Shown piece after piece: positions 11,301 through 24,880 of a stretch of 64,000 bases of DNA. The translations under genes and the position numbers were made by a program. Under the pieces are notes generated by a model. It was not told the DNA's origin and ran no database searches. It saw only the letters and a list, made by a program, of their open reading frames with translations. The stretch's first letter is position 1; the number at the start of each line of letters is the position of its first letter. Source of the stretch: Macrotrachela quadricornifera (taxonomy: Eukaryota; Rotifera; Eurotatoria; Philodinida; Philodinidae); assembly GCA_022393335.1 (NCBI GenBank), contig JAJEKB010021314.1, positions 1,212,809 through 1,276,808 of the forward strand. Direction: 5' to 3'.

Positions 11301-14300
11301 TCATGAAGATACAACCATTAAATTCGAACAAAATCAAAGTAGTCATCAATCGCTTATGTCAGCGTTATCAACACCGATCTCAAAATACAATGGATGGAAA
11401 CCGTTTGCATCAAAAATAGAAATTCAAATGTGGAAAAAAGGTCGAATAGGAAATAACAATATTAAATTGATTCCATTTCCAATTGATGTTGCAAAGTCAG
11501 AAGTCTTTGAAAATTGTGGTCAAAATCATCAATTCAAAGGACGAATTATTCTTAAAGAAGAATTTATTAATGGACGATTTCCAACTTTTATTTTAGAAAA
11601 TATTCAAGTGACAGAAGGAAGATGGTATTTTTGTGTTAAATTACCTACTGCTGATCTTATTCAAATTGGATGGGCAACAAAAGGATTTACACCAATATGT
11701 GATAGTGGAATTGGAATCGGTGATGATGATTATTCATGGTCCTATGATGGTTCAAGAGGAATTTTATTTAATAATGGATCATATAGAAGACAATTCGATG
11801 ATATTCGTTGGCAAAAAGATGATGTTTGTGGTTGTGGAATTGATATTGATGGAGATAATACAAATATAAAGTATTGGTTAAATGGAAAATTGTTAGGTAC
11901 ACCTTTTAAACATAAAGAGAAGATTCCTCAATCAGTTAAAAAATGTAATTTATTTCCTCATGGACGAGCAACGAGTTTTTTTCCTGGTGTTACTTTAAAA
12001 TATCGATCTTCACCAACAAATTATTGTGAAATCATTTTTAGTCCTGAAGATATGAAACAGTGTCCTCTACCAGATGGTTACAAACCACTTATACTACCAA
12101 AATTAGTAAATACGGAAAATTCTCTTGTTTCTTATCCTTATCATGCTTATCTACTTGGAGATAATCAAATAGATTATCTTTATACATCACGAACAATGCC
12201 ATCAATATCACTTCTACGTGATTTTGTCAATGAAGATCATCTTGCAACTGAATTCCAAATTGACGATCATGGACTTCTTTTGACAAAGGATAGCAATGGT
12301 TTTCCGTTGACTATTGATAAAGACGCATCTTCCTTTACCATTGCATATGATTTCCAACTTTCTCAAACTGCAAACGAAATGCAAATTATCACATTAGTTA
12401 TGACGAACAATTTTTCGATCCAAATTCCCTTAAAAAAATCTAATCAAACAACCCGAGTGGTTATGATTGGCAATATCAATGAAGAGCAAATTAAAGTTTA
12501 TTGGAACAATCAAAATCAAACATTTCATACTCCATTTGCAAATCAAACAACAAATCAATTGACTTTGCATCATTTACCAAAAATCGCCAGTGGAATTAAA
12601 AATATTGCTGTTTGGAACTATGCTCTTTCAGAAGATCATATTCATCGTCTATTTACCAATGGTCTTTTTTATGTTATATTAGATTATCAACAACTCCAAG
12701 AATACCGAAAACGAATCAATACTTTTTCTTTTACCGAAAAGCAATTCTCCGACAAAACTCTCATACCATTTGATCAAACATTTAATGAAAACATTTGGCA
12801 AATTAACAAAAATCAAGCAAATAAAAATGAAGCGAAGTTTTTCTCAAGTGAACATCCATCAACTATCCAATTGGTTGGAAATAAAACTTATCTTGTTCTC
12901 GAAAAGCCCATCGAACCATGGTCAGAATATACTATCATTTTGGATTTATCCATTAACAAATGGCCAGTCAAAAATGAACAATGGTCAATTATACAACTAA
13001 ATGAGAAATCACGAATATATGTTACACACGAAGGAAAAGTCTGTTTCAAGATTGGACAAACCAAAAAAGAAAGTGATCAAACATTAAATCTCAACGAATA
13101 CTATCGTTTATGGATCATCGTTAAAGAAACATCATGTCATATATTTATTAATGGAATATTACAGATTGATGTTAATGTCAAAGACACTCGACTTATCGCT
13201 CAATCGAATCGATTTTATTTATTTCAAGAAAAAGAATCAACAAATAATAAGATCAATGAAAATATTGCAAGAATTCGTTGTCAGTCTATCACTTTTCTCA
13301 ATAGATCAACGACAGTAGATGAACAAATGAAGACACCAAACTCTTCACTTGAATCATTAGTAACACCACCATTATCGATCATCACACCGATTTTAATCGC
13401 CATGGGTCATCAATCAGAATGGATTGAATACGTCATTGAACAATACAAAACAACAAAGATCTCCACGATTGATCGAATTTTACGCGAAGAGAAACAACAA
13501 ATGGAAAACAATGTTTTGGATAATAAGAACAAACAATTTCTAGAGATTCTGTCTACTCTAAGCCCAACGATTGATCAACAAAAACTGAAAGATTTTATCT
13601 CTACTTCGAAATTTTATACTCTTGATCAACTCGATGATATTGATCAATTTATTTTAACTCATTGGGAAGATTTACAACAGACGGAATTGATTGAGCAACA
13701 AAATGAACGATTCTATAGTCTCACCAGTGGGTTTGACCTCAAAAAATGGATTCACAATTCATCAACAATTACATCAGAAAGCAATGCTGAGACTCAAATC
13801 GAAGATAGAAATCATCCTGATATTGAACACTCATCATCATCATCATCATCAACTGAAGACGAAGAATCAGAAGATGATGAATCTTCTAGTTCCTCTTCGG
13901 TTCTTCAAAATGGACAACGTGTAAATAGTGATGATAATGGAATGATTGTTTATAGATTACACGACTTAAGTCAAGAACAACACAAGGAATTAATCTATTT
14001 CGAAAATCAACAAAGAGCAATGGAATATCTACAAGAAGAAATTTCAAGCAAACAATATATTCGATCTCGTATCATTTGTGAACAGAGACTAACAACAATT
14101 TATGCTCGTGATACACTTCTTAATATACTCAAAGTCTGGTCAAATAATTCGACGGTTCTTTTTCCTTTAGACAAATTCGGAGATTCGACTTGTCTGGCGA
14201 AATTATTTCGATTAATGTTTTATTATTACACTTCCACCAAGGAGAAAACTGATTATATGAGTTTGTTAATCACTTCGCTGCTAAAAATCGAAATAAAACA

Positions 14301-16712
14301 AATCATCGAACAAAATTTAGAAAACAAAGCGTCACTACTGTGTGCATTACAAAAAGATTTGTTTGATCAAATCATGCAATTTTTAGTGAAACCATCTTCG
14401 TTGAACGAGAATGTTTCTGACGAAGAAACGATGATGCAACAAGGGAATTTGAAATTTATTTGGAAAGTATTCAATATTTTTATCGAACTGATTAAAGATA
14501 AGTCGATAGTAAAACAAAATGAGATCGAAATACTACTTCCATTATTATTTCCTGCATCAATGATTCATCTAATTTTCAAACTCTTCATGTCATTTAAAAC
14601 TCATCAATCGAAAATCGTCATTCTTCGCTTATTTTCCAAGTAAGTTAATCATACAAGAGAATGCAAATAATATGTTTACTCATTTATAATTTCTTTAGTT
14701 TAATTCAAATGAGAAATTCTTTCAAATTGACTGAATATATGAAACATTTTCTCTTTAAATTACTTGATGAACTTTCATCGAATGAATACGAATTAAAATT
14801 ACTTCGATTGTCTGTGATGGATATTGTGTTTCTTCTCACTGAGCAAGATTCTGAATCAAAACGTGTTCAGTTGCCACAAAATGTTCGTGATCTTTTCATC
14901 ACTATCGATATAATAAATGCATTGACTGATCAAATCAAACAAATGGTTGTACCGGAACAATTTTTTATCAAATCTGAAGGTCTATTAGGAGAAGGAATGC
15001 AAATTAGTCGTGATGATTTTAACAAATCCAATCGTTATTTTGATCAAACTGTCGATCTTCAACTAATCGATTTGATGAACAAAAGTCAAAAATTAAAGAA
15101 ATCTTTCAGTGATTTTATTCGTAGTTTGCCAACAGAATCTGTTCCAGATTCCACCTTTTATCAAAATCATCCATCATTATTGAGTGTTCCTACTGATTGT
15201 GTGTTAATTCGAGCAAAAGTTTTATATCAATTTCAACTTCAAATTATTAACGTTTTATCTCTCCTTGATCTAAGTTTATCACCAGGAAAAAGTTTTCTAA
15301 CTGATCAAATTCGTAAAGCTAAGATATATATATTCTCTTTCAAAAAACATCAACTTCTCGGTCAATCAATGACAGCAACCGAATCTGGATATAATCACGA
15401 AAAACTTCACGTTCGTTTTGATGTTCTTAAAGCTGCTACTGCTGATAGTGGAAACAACGAAACTACAATGTTTCATCAAGCTTATCAACAATTATACGAT
15501 AAAGCACAGGACAGTTTTAGAAAAAAGGATAAACAGATATGGAAAGCACAATATATAAATATGCATAGTACAGATCAAGGTGGACCTTATCGAGATTCCA
15601 TTACTCAAATGTGTTTGGATATTTGTAGTACACGACTACCCTTATTCATTTTATGTCCAAATGGTCGAACCAACAGTGGTTCAAATCAAGATTGTTGGAT
15701 TCCAAATGTTTTTTCACCGAATAAATCTATTCCAGAGAAATTAAAAAAACAATATCGTTTTGTTGGACAATTAATGGGATTGGCTATTCGAAAAAAACAT
15801 TATTTGAATATCAAATTTGCTCCACTGTTTTGGAAAGAATTGCTCTGTGATCCAATCACAATCGATGATATTCAATCCATCGATTCGCAAAGTTTTACTC
15901 TAATTCATGAAATTGAACAAAAGATAGAACAAGCAAAATCAAGTGACACTAATACTAGTATTAATTATATCTTTAATAGTATTTTCAGTGAACTATGCTT
16001 CGAAGTGATTAGTTCAGCGCAACAAACTTTCGAACTAATACCTAGTGGAAGTCAAATTCCAATTACTGCAGAGAATTTCAAAGAATATTCTTTTCATTAT
16101 CGTCAGTATCGTCTCAATGAATTTCATCGACAAATTGATTATATTCGACAAGGATTACATTCGGTTGTCCCCTACTACTATTTAAATCTGTTTACCGAGA
16201 ATGAACTAGAAGAAGCTATTTGTGGTAAAGGTCATATCGATGTAGAACTATTAAAACGAAATACAAATTATCGACATGGTTATAATCAAAATTCGCCTAT
16301 CATTGAACGATTTTGGAAAGTTATTAGTGAAATGTTTACTGAAGAACAAAAGAAAATGTTGTTAGTATTCGCTTGGGGACGAAGTACATTACCAGTTAGA
16401 GATGAAGATTTTACATCGAAATTTATCATTGCTAAATTTCGTGTAGAAAATGACAATGTAGATCAAACACTTCCACGTTAGTTAATTTTGATTTTGTTTA
16501 GAAAGAAAAATAAATGATATATTTTAGTATCTCATACCTGCGGTTTCACAATTGATCTACCTGAATATTCAACAGCAGAGATCATGTATGATCGTTTGAA
16601 CTATGCTATCACACATTGTTCAACTATTGACGGTGATGGAGACATGAACGTTGCAACCGCTAATCACGAAGATAGTTCCAGTGACTATGATTCAGATGAC
16701 TATCATGAATAA
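5303..16712 (+). CDS. Giant SPRY-HECT E3 ubiquitin ligase (HECTD4-like)
   Basis: Predicted E3 enzyme that takes ubiquitin from an E2 onto its own cysteine and passes it to substrates. Exons: 5303-6149, 7673-14639, 14699-16476, 16528-16712, all phase-consistent, giving 3,258 residues. The N-terminal ~1,500 residues look alpha-helical and unrecognised. A SPRY/B30.2 domain lies at about 1560-1700 (SWSYDG and WLNGKLLG signatures). A LamG/concanavalin-like segment follows at about 2015-2160, then an acidic Ser-rich linker at about 2335-2360. The HECT domain covers roughly 2840-3245, with DQGGPYR, FVGQLMGLAIR and, in the last exon, the LPLSHTCGF loop whose Cys3202 is the catalytic cysteine. There are no RCC1 repeats, which argues against HERC1/HERC2. 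The HECTD4 assignment rests on architecture and the C-terminal pattern and is moderate. The second exon (6,967 bp) is unusually long and intron 1 (1,523 bp) unusually large for this window. Confidence 0.9.
6599..6816. repeat. Short inverted-repeat element inside intron 1 of the HECT gene
   Basis: A ~24-base stretch at 6599-6622 (AGGGCTCCGTATGGGATGAG) recurs inverted at 6792-6816 with a few mismatches. It may be a small MITE and could account for part of the enlarged intron. No target duplication was identified. Confidence 0.45.
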
Positions 16713-16830
16713 AAAAAAAAAACATCATGACATTTCTATATTCGATTTATTCTTTTCGTTTTATTTTATAAAATCTACAGAATAAAAAAATAGCTGAAAA
16801 AATGATCGTTTTTCTTGATATGTGCCACAT

Positions 16831-17010
16831 TTATTGCTTGGTAATTTCAGCGACAGTATAAACCAACTCTTCCCCTGTCACTTTGTTTTTCATCATCCGT
16901 TTGAATCCATCTTCGACTCCATTGAGTCCATCTAAGATTTTTGTTATTCTTATCGTTTAGCCTTTATCTCGATTTCGAGGTAATCGATAGTGTATTATCC
17001 TGAGTATATG
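16831..17010 (-). pseudogene. Relic of an oxidoreductase C-terminus
   Basis: On the minus strand a frame of ~37 codons ends at a TAA (16831-16833). It reads DGLNGVEDGFKRMMKNKVTG near its end, which resembles the C-terminus of zinc-type/NADP-dependent quinone oxidoreductases (medium-chain dehydrogenase family). Upstream the similarity (IEIKAK) continues in shifted frames with stops. No other exons were found, so it is a decayed fragment just beyond the HECT gene's 3' end. The family call is by pattern only. Confidence 0.4.
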
Positions 17011-18447
17011 TCCCTACCAGTGTTTACAACGTGACTTCGTCGAGGCATATTTATCATTTTAATTAGTGAATCAATTTCTGTTTTGATTGGTACATTAAAG
17101 TTAATTTACCTTTAGAAACTGTATAAAAAATGAATTAACTTTTTAACCAATGAAATTTCTCAAGTTGGTATTAAATTTTCTAGTGTACACAAGATCTAAT
17201 TAATTCTCTATATTTACAGGAATGTGTTTGAAAATAACATATGACATAACAAGTCGATGTCATTCGATAATATTATGGAGTATCAACAAGTTCTGAGAAC
17301 ATTTAGGTTAAACTTTATGTTAATTGGCTTTAACCTAAACAAATCTTATTACTGATGGTTACAATCGTATTTCCTATGATATGCGAGCGTTGGACCGAAC
17401 AAAATATTCTAATGATCGAATTCCATCGGAGGTTATCGGATGGATAATTGAGCGATAGATAAAATATTTACGAAATATTTCTAAGATTTCTAACTTCAAA
17501 GATCTGTTGGATTCTATTGGAAATTATCAGATGAGTAGAAAGTTATACATAAACATATTTGGGAAATATTCTAAACATTTCTAACTTATAATATCCGACA
17601 CATATAGATATATCTATGAAAAGCTTTCATATATGTTTTGAGAATAGGCAGCTTAATGCCTGTATGATTTTGTTTGAGCGGGCAGTAAGGGATATTACTT
17701 ATTAGGAAGTGTTTGTGTGCTTTTGTAGTTGCGTTGTGTCTTACTTATGAAAAGTGGAATAGATATATAAGAGCGGTGTCCTGTGAAAATAGAAAAACGT
17801 TCATGTATTTGTTGTCACGCAGTGTGCTGTTTAATCTATGACCAGTTGCCATGTATTATTATGTTTTAGCTGTACTTCAATATAACATTCTCGTGGTTAA
17901 TCATATTGTCAGTCTACTGATGTGTTTTGATAAAATCTCGTTAACTACTCAAAGTAGGATTTTATCAGATCCTATATCGGATCCGGTCTTATAGGTTGCC
18001 ATGGGTGGCATTCAACAGGATCCGACTCTACGATTGGTTCACTTGAGAAGGAAATTTATTTTACATGTTGTTACAGTGATCAGTATGCAAAGATTCGACC
18101 TATTTTTCTCTTGATCAAACTTTCTCATGCAAACACAACTAAGATTAACTAGAATGTTTTTCATTGATTGTGGATCTGTTAAGAGTTATATAGAATTCGA
18201 TTTATCTCTTACTAATTCAATTCTTTGCACTACAAATAGAAGTTTATTTTTCTATTAAAAAGTCATCAGCTGATCGTCAAGACAGGAAAAACTTTAAAGT
18301 TTTGTTTGTAATATTTTATAACTTTATTTCATTTTTTTTTGAATCAAATAACAACAAAATGTTAATTGAAGTCCAATCGTTCTTCTTTAGCATGCGTTAT
18401 TGAGTAATTCTATTTGACTGAAATAAATATCCCATGTCACCACATTT
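17011..18447. other. Intergenic; nothing recognised
   Basis: AT-rich sequence with repeated short phrases such as 'atatttctaa' and 'gatttctaac' (17460-17590). No open frame has a recognisable domain. Confidence 0.4.
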
Positions 18448-18670
18448 TTAACAATTACGTTGCAATTTTTCGCAAACACGGACCACAGTACGATCGCAGT
18501 TGAATATATAGGATCGATCTATTGATAGTTTACCAGGTGCATAGTCTCTGTCCAATTGGCGAAGCTTCTCAGCATTATCTTTTTTTTTTCTAAAACAAAA
18601 GTTCCAGATGCATGGTTCATAAAAAGTAAAGCTCAAATACTTGTTCACTATTTATTTCTATTTCAGCCAT
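18448..18670 (-). CDS. Small hypothetical gene with a frameshift at an A-tract
   Basis: A short exon from ATG at 18670 (MAEIEINSEQ) ends at a good donor (gtatttg). A ~52-bp intron ends ttttgttttag and is followed by an exon stopping at 18448 (C-terminus CEKLQRNC). The second exon opens with ten A residues; nine would keep the frame and give about 56 residues. So either the tract is mis-sequenced or the gene is broken. The product is unknown: hydrophilic, with cysteines near the end. A decayed copy lies at 22390-22510. The start is about 55 bp from a divergent ORF at 18725. Confidence 0.35.
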
Positions 18671-18724
18671 TATTTTCTTTAGAACCAACGCAATCAAATA
18701 AGTAAATGAATGAAAAACGAAGAG

Positions 18725-19062
18725 ATGAATAATGAAAAAAAGAACGTCTAATTTATTATTTACGAGCCAAGACCCGCTCGATCAGTATGTGAAACGATAT
18801 ATAGTCAAAAGATTAAAAACATATATACTTCGGATTTAGGATCTCCCTTGTTTTTAGAAGATGTATTTAATTGGGATCAGTTCTTTAAACAGTCAGACGA
18901 TGGATTTGGACATTTTTTTCTGCATGAAGAGAGTCAAAAGACTACAGGAGAAACATTGATCTCTCCTCTTAACGTGGTTGGAATTTCGTAAGTTAGTATC
19001 ATTAGAATATATAGACAAAAAATTTATGATTCCTCTGCAGCAAATCTAATTGTGTAGACTAA
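18725..19062 (+). pseudogene. Small two-exon gene interrupted by a stop codon
   Basis: From ATG at 18725 the frame runs 8 codons, meets TAA (18749-18751), then stays open for 78 codons to a strong donor (gtaagttag at 18988). The intron ends tcctctgcag at 19040, and a 22-base last exon stops at 19060-19062 in the correct phase. The splice sites and long frame suggest a real gene of about 94 residues with one nonsense change, or an upstream first exon not found. The product is not recognised; it is rich in acidic and aromatic residues, with a DVFNWDQFF segment. Confidence 0.35.
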
Positions 19063-21544
19063 TTAGACATAAAAATTTACACGTTTAACATCAACCTCCT
19101 TTCGTAACCATGTTTCTTTTATGTAACTCTGTGAATTAGTTCTCTATAATTTATTTTCCTTTCTCATTACTCTATAAGCACTTACGAGTGTTACAATAAA
19201 TATGAGCATTAACCAAAAGAAAAAAAGAATGTCTAAATTATATATATATATATGACTTACCTGAATAATCGTCAATGATGCTCATCCAGTAAGAATATAC
19301 ATCCATTTCGAACAAAGTCGATCAATGTATTATACTGATCAGTGCACGAACTTGCGTAGTGATTCTGACGATTATCAATGTTTCTTTTTTTATTTCAACG
19401 TTTGGACTATCTAACAAAAGAGACATAGAAATAAAAAAGAAGATTTCTATTCGATAATCTTCTCATATATTGTGTTCAATTTTAAAAAATCATTTTAATA
19501 TTCTTTTCTACTTGAAAGGAGAAGGAACAAAAATGGAAGAAGCGAATGATCTCAAATTGTTATTACTACCCTATTTTATAGAAGGTTTATTAAGATAATT
19601 TTCTTCAATATTTCAACCTCTAATAAATTACAAAAAAAATCTAAAAAATAATATAAAAATCGAACTGTGAGACGTTATGTTATAGGTTAGATCCTAGGTA
19701 GAAAAATAATAAAAAATTAAGAATATTTCTGATTGGATTAAATCAAATAGACTGAGTTTTTCTTTAGTGATATAATTTTCCCTTTTGTCAAATAAGAGAG
19801 ATAGTCACGAGTCAGTTCACAGATAATCTTTGATTGTTACTTTAAACAATAAAATGAAATACACCAAAATGAACCTAACTAATCATAAAACATTAACAGA
19901 TTTAAAATGAATTCATAGAATTAGTTTAGAATCTAACGATTACAATATGTGAAATTTTTAAGTACAGAATACTAGTTTTTCGCAAGAAAAGTAGTAATTC
20001 GATGTCTCGAAGACTTCAACGTTGGGTTTCGGTTATCAGAAATTAATTTTAATATTTTAATTACCTAGTTCTGAAAACTTGTCTTATATCCATCCATATT
20101 AGTTCATTAGTTAAGTTCATTTGAATTTTTTCATTTTATTGTCTTAGGTGATAACTAGATCTCAGCGTGAACAACTTTTTCAGTTCCTGTATCTCCTATT
20201 CCCATTTCGGTGTTCCTCATTCCATCAAATCTTTCAGAAATTCCTGTTCTATTTTTTCCCGATCAAGAAAAACTGATTGCAGATCAATAAAGTCTTTTTA
20301 ATTTATAATTTGTGTAATGTGACTATAGGACAAATATAGAAAAACGAGTGAAAATAAGGTTAGCTAATAGTATAATTAAGACTGCAATATAATAAGGAAA
20401 CAAAGAAAACTTCTTTAATTTTATTTCTAATTTGTTAGCGAATACTCTAACAAAACTACACTGTATTTCCTTTTTTCCCCGTTTTCTCATTTTCTCATGT
20501 TCTTTTCTGGAGATAAATAATGAAACATTAGTAAGTATATCTGAATAAAAGTCAAACAATACAGGAACAGGAAAACCATTTCCGCAGGGTCCTAATGATA
20601 ACCACAAGTTATCTGTAGATCGATTCATGCCTATTTCTGTTACTTGATGATAGAGAAAATTTCTTAAGTAAGGTTTTACAGTAATATTTATTTATTTTAT
20701 TCGTATGAAAAGAAATTTTGAACAAGTTTTTATCATTAACCAAAAACTCACTTTATTTGATTTAATCCAATCAGAGATATTCCTAATTATTTATTGTTCC
20801 TCTACTTATGAGTCACCTGTACTTTCTGATCAGTTTTGATTAATCTTATTTGATCCCAATGAACTTTCTAATAGATTCATTGAAGTATATTAAAACTCAT
20901 CAATATCTACCAAGTTTTGCTTTTTTGTCCGCAAGTTCACTAATCTCTCTTTATGAGACTTATATATTTTATTGTATCTATGGTTAAATTCGATTGAGAA
21001 AGAAAGATTTCATTTCAATATTGTTAATAACAATATTTATATAACATTGTTTTATACATAGTCTATTTAGATTTTTATGTATAAAAACTAGGAAAGAACT
21101 AGAGTTTTTGTGATGGAATACCTTTAATGAGGTTGTATATAAACAAAAAAATGGTGAAAAATCGGCTTATATATTTACACTCAGCTCTACTCGAAAGTCA
21201 TAGTGACTTCATTCGACTTGACTCAAGACTTGGGCTCATTTGCTTAATCTTGCATGTTTAATTATTTTACTTTGTTTAAAGTATCTCGAACTTCATTGGT
21301 ATCATTTGATTCTGTAACTTCCAGACGAATGTAATTTACTTGCGAATGATTATATTTATCCGGGAAAAAACAAAAATGTAATATTAACGTTAATAAGAAA
21401 AAAATTAATTTTTCTAAGAATATGAAGGCCGAAAAGTGAAATAAATGCAAATAAACTTATTTATTTGAATCATATAAATATATACACTACTTATATACGG
21501 GAATTCCAACAGTTCCGTAACGATAAGAAATTAAGATATCTCCA
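19063..21544. other. Intergenic; nothing recognised
   Basis: AT-rich, dense in stops on both strands. The longest frame is a 101-codon minus ORF at 20323-20628 without a recognised domain. Confidence 0.4.
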
Positions 21545-22022
21545 TCAGATATCAATCAAATGAGCTGAAATTTTTACTAGTGATAGAGACATATTCGAAG
21601 TTTATATTCATAACAATATATGTATAGAGAGCTTTTGTTAAATATCACTAGTGACTTCAATACAAACAATTTACTTTTTCATAAATAGAAAAAAAATTTA
21701 TAAAGTATTGCAAAAGCCATTTTCTTGAATAAAAAATTTCATATCTTCATTACGACTCAAGCAAACAAGCTGAGTTTTCTATCAATGATAGAGACTTGTC
21801 AAAGCTTTATATATTCATAAGGACATGCCTACGAAAACGATTTGCTAAGTATATTGTTTCATATTTTTATCTGTGAAAAAGGAAACGTTTTGTAATGAAG
21901 TCAGTAGCGATACTTAACAATGGTTCTCTCTCTATATATATCTTTATGGATATAAACTTTGTATACGTCTCTATTACTGGTAAAAATTTCAAATCATTTG
22001 GTTGAAATCCGGCGCAGATATA
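21545..22022. mobile_element. Inverted-repeat element with an internal third copy (family B)
   Basis: About 130 bases at 21545-21672 recur inverted at about 21885-22022. Both contain an ATCAAATGAGCTGAAATTTT-like and a GTGATAGAGACATAT-like phrase and end near AAATATCACTAGTGACTTCA. A third, diverged copy in direct orientation sits between the arms at 21745-21870. Another copy of the module is at 53171-53310, so this is a dispersed family. No coding capacity is seen. Confidence 0.65.
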
Positions 22023-22389
22023 CTAACTTGTCATCAGAACAGAACTTTTGAGGCATCCTGGGTTTCTCCTTGTTTTAGTAAGATAAGACAAGCTGATAAG
22101 AAAGACCGCTATTAATAGGATAAATCGTTATATATTGCTCTCTTGAAATTTCCTAATTATGTCTCAATTGTATTTATTATGAAAAAAATATCGTCATATG
22201 AACTTTTATTTATTTTTGAAGATAAAGCGATATTTTTTTTTATTCTTTCAAAATATAGATAGAAATCTTACTTCATTATCATTATTATCATGTGAAACAT
22301 CTGTAAGGAACTTGTTATTGCCTCACTTGAATCCTGTATTTTTTTTCAAAGCTTTGTATCTACCAGTATGTGTTGTACGAAGATGAATT

Positions 22390-22510
22390 ATCCAATTATC
22401 TCGATTTTGTTTAAATGTTTCGATACAATATAGACCCATATGTTCGACTGCGATATTTTATTTGCAGTTACGCAAAACTGCGACGTAGTTGTTAAAAATG
22501 CGGCGACATG
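22390..22510 (+). pseudogene. Decayed copy of the 18448-18670 small gene
   Basis: The stretch TTCGACTGCGAT through ACTGCGACGTAGTTGTTAA and the following AAAATGCGGCGACATG matches the minus-strand end of the 18448 gene and its 3' flank (TTCAACTGCGAT, GCAACGTAATTGTTAA, AAAATGTGGTGACATG). A 4-base length difference breaks the frame, so it looks non-functional. Similarity fades upstream. Confidence 0.45.
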
Positions 22511-24082
22511 AGGCATTGATATTCATCATTATCTAATCAATATATAAATTAATTTATATTTGAGGAAAAAAACCAGTATTCATAATATTACTATTTTTGG
22601 GTATACGATAAAGTTTAAATAGATTGCGAATGTGTGCTTGAACACTCATGATCGACAATAATATAGACGACCTGAAAAAGAATAGATATGGTTACTTTGA
22701 TGCTGTGTCGATTGGAAGATATCTGTTTTAAAACATCAACAAATATATAAAGAAATCGGTTTACGAAATAAAATAACCATTATTGTTTCAAACTTCATTA
22801 GAGAATATCCTTTTAAAATATTTTCAAAATTTTATAAGATCTTGTTTATTTGACAATAAATTCTCTTATGAACATATTGTATAATTAGATCATGAAAAAA
22901 GACAGTAGCAAATAAGTAATAAGTATGAATTTTTTTAAAAATATTAGATGAAACTTTTATTCTTTTAATCTATTCTCCTTAAACACTTGCTTTCAACTTT
23001 TATTTTGAATTTCTTTACCTACTGATCTACTAGCAAGTATTATATTCTTTATCTATATCATCTTAAATCGTCTATTATGGAAATATAAAATTCATTTGCA
23101 ATGCTAAAAGAACTATAGATTGACTTTTAATTTAAAACAAAATTAGAATATTCAAATTTAAACATAGTAGAAACCAAAAATAACTTACTCATATTTTATT
23201 CGAGATCATTAGTTTAAACAGTTGTAGTAAATAAATGGTAAAATATGCATAAGCAATTAATAAATACATATATATGTTTTCATGAAAAGAGCTCTTTCGA
23301 TCCATCGGATACATTATATATATATATATAGAGACGTTCATGTTAATCGTTTCTTCGTTAAAGAAATCTGGAATATAAATTAAATTCAAATAAAAGAAAA
23401 AAAATGATGTGTTCAATCACAGACACATTTATAGTTTGTTCATTATTCTCGGACACAAGCCTTTGTTCTGTTCGATAACAAAAGTTTTGTTTCTCAGTTC
23501 ATAAAATAAAAAAATGTATTAACTATTAAAAAGCAAATGATTGCCCCAAGAAGCATTGTCATAACTGAAAGCAAAAAAAACAGTAACAAAAATCTTCGGT
23601 CAAAAACCAACAGTTTTTCAGGTTAAAGTACTACTATAGGTGATTAACGAATAAACAAAATGCTTTTAACTGATTTCTAAATTAGATAACTAATCAGTTA
23701 AATAGAAAGCTTTTTGTGTATGTAAATTTCTCTTTTGACAACTTCATTGACTTATAAACATGAGATGTACTTTTGCTTTCTAATTAATATTGATGAGTAA
23801 TGTATCTAATTATCTTATGAAGTCATACTTGAAATTTTCATCTGATTTACTGTTACGATACAATATTTAAAAGTGTTCTTTAGGTAGAATATAGGAAAAT
23901 CAAAACAAATGAATTTTGATATGTAGATCTGCCCATAAGAAGACTTCGTAGCTTTCAAAATATCCCAAAAATTTGCAATTTAGTAGATACATCTTCTCAA
24001 GATACTTAGGTCGTACCAAAAATTCTGATCACGGTGTTAGTAGAACGTATAATAAACTTTGAGAAACTTTCTTTCTATATAG
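22511..24082. other. Intergenic; nothing recognised
   Basis: AT-rich, with short TA microsatellites (for example near 23315). No supported gene. Confidence 0.4.
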
Positions 24083-24880
24083 TCTTCAAAAGAAAAGAAT
24101 GCGAAGATTATTCTATGCTTGAAGATCATACATTAACTAGTATGGTGATAATCAATTAGAAGACAAAACTTTTTTCGTTATGATTTGTGTGTATTCATAG
24201 TACTAGATCATAATGAATTGGATATATTAGTGTTCAATCCCTAAAAGTATTATATTAACAAGCAGAATTGTCCATAAGATGCAACATGAAAATCTTTACA
24301 ATATACATACGACTACTTGTTTTATAGATCTACTTTTTATTTCTAAAATGTACAAAATTTTGTGAGATCAAAGTTTTGCATTTGAAAAAATTGGTTGCAC
24401 AGAATTTTCTTTATTTTTGAAAAATTATCACTATAAGTCATACTATGAAGTTTGTAGAACTTTTCGTGTTGCATCTTGTGATGTATTTTGTTTTCTTTTG
24501 ATAACACATATGATATGATGAAACGAAGAAATAACAAAAATGCATTTGTCATGTATCAGAAACATTATCTAATTCGCATGATCGCAATTCGATCACCCAG
24601 AATTTTATCTATTTTGAAAACAAAAAGTACAACTATAAAATAAGTAGTCTCATGTAAATTATAGACATTTTCATGTTGCATCGTATGGACTATTTTGCTT
24701 ATTAATAAAATACTTTCAGGGATTGAACACTAATATATACTATCTATTATGATCTAGTACTATGAATACACACAAATTATAACGAAAAAAGTTGTATCTT
24801 CTAATTGATTATCACCATCTTAGTTAATGCATGATTTTCAAGCATAGAAAAATCTTTGTATTCTTTTCTTTTGAATACGA
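24083..24880. mobile_element. Long inverted-repeat element, ~270-290 bp arms
   Basis: The left arm (24083-24375) and right arm (24580-24880) are inverted copies at roughly 85-90% by eye. Shared phrases include TATGGTGATAATCAATTAGA, TTCATAGTACTAGATCATAA, TAGTGTTCAATCCCT and GATGCAACATGAAAAT. The ~200-base loop contains a further inverted copy of the 'acaagatgcaacacgaaaag' module of dispersed family A. No transposase frame; it could fold into a long hairpin RNA if transcribed. Confidence 0.75.

Noticed and set aside
5303..16712. HERC1 or HERC2 identity for the giant HECT protein
   Set aside because: No RCC1 repeats are visible anywhere in the protein; SPRY plus HECT without RCC1 fits HECTD4-like better.
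20323..20628. 101-codon minus ORF with a hydrophobic C-terminus
   Set aside because: No domain, no convincing splice partners and AT-driven hydrophobic composition.
24343..24552. 69-codon minus ORF
   Set aside because: It lies in the inner arm and loop of the long inverted-repeat element.
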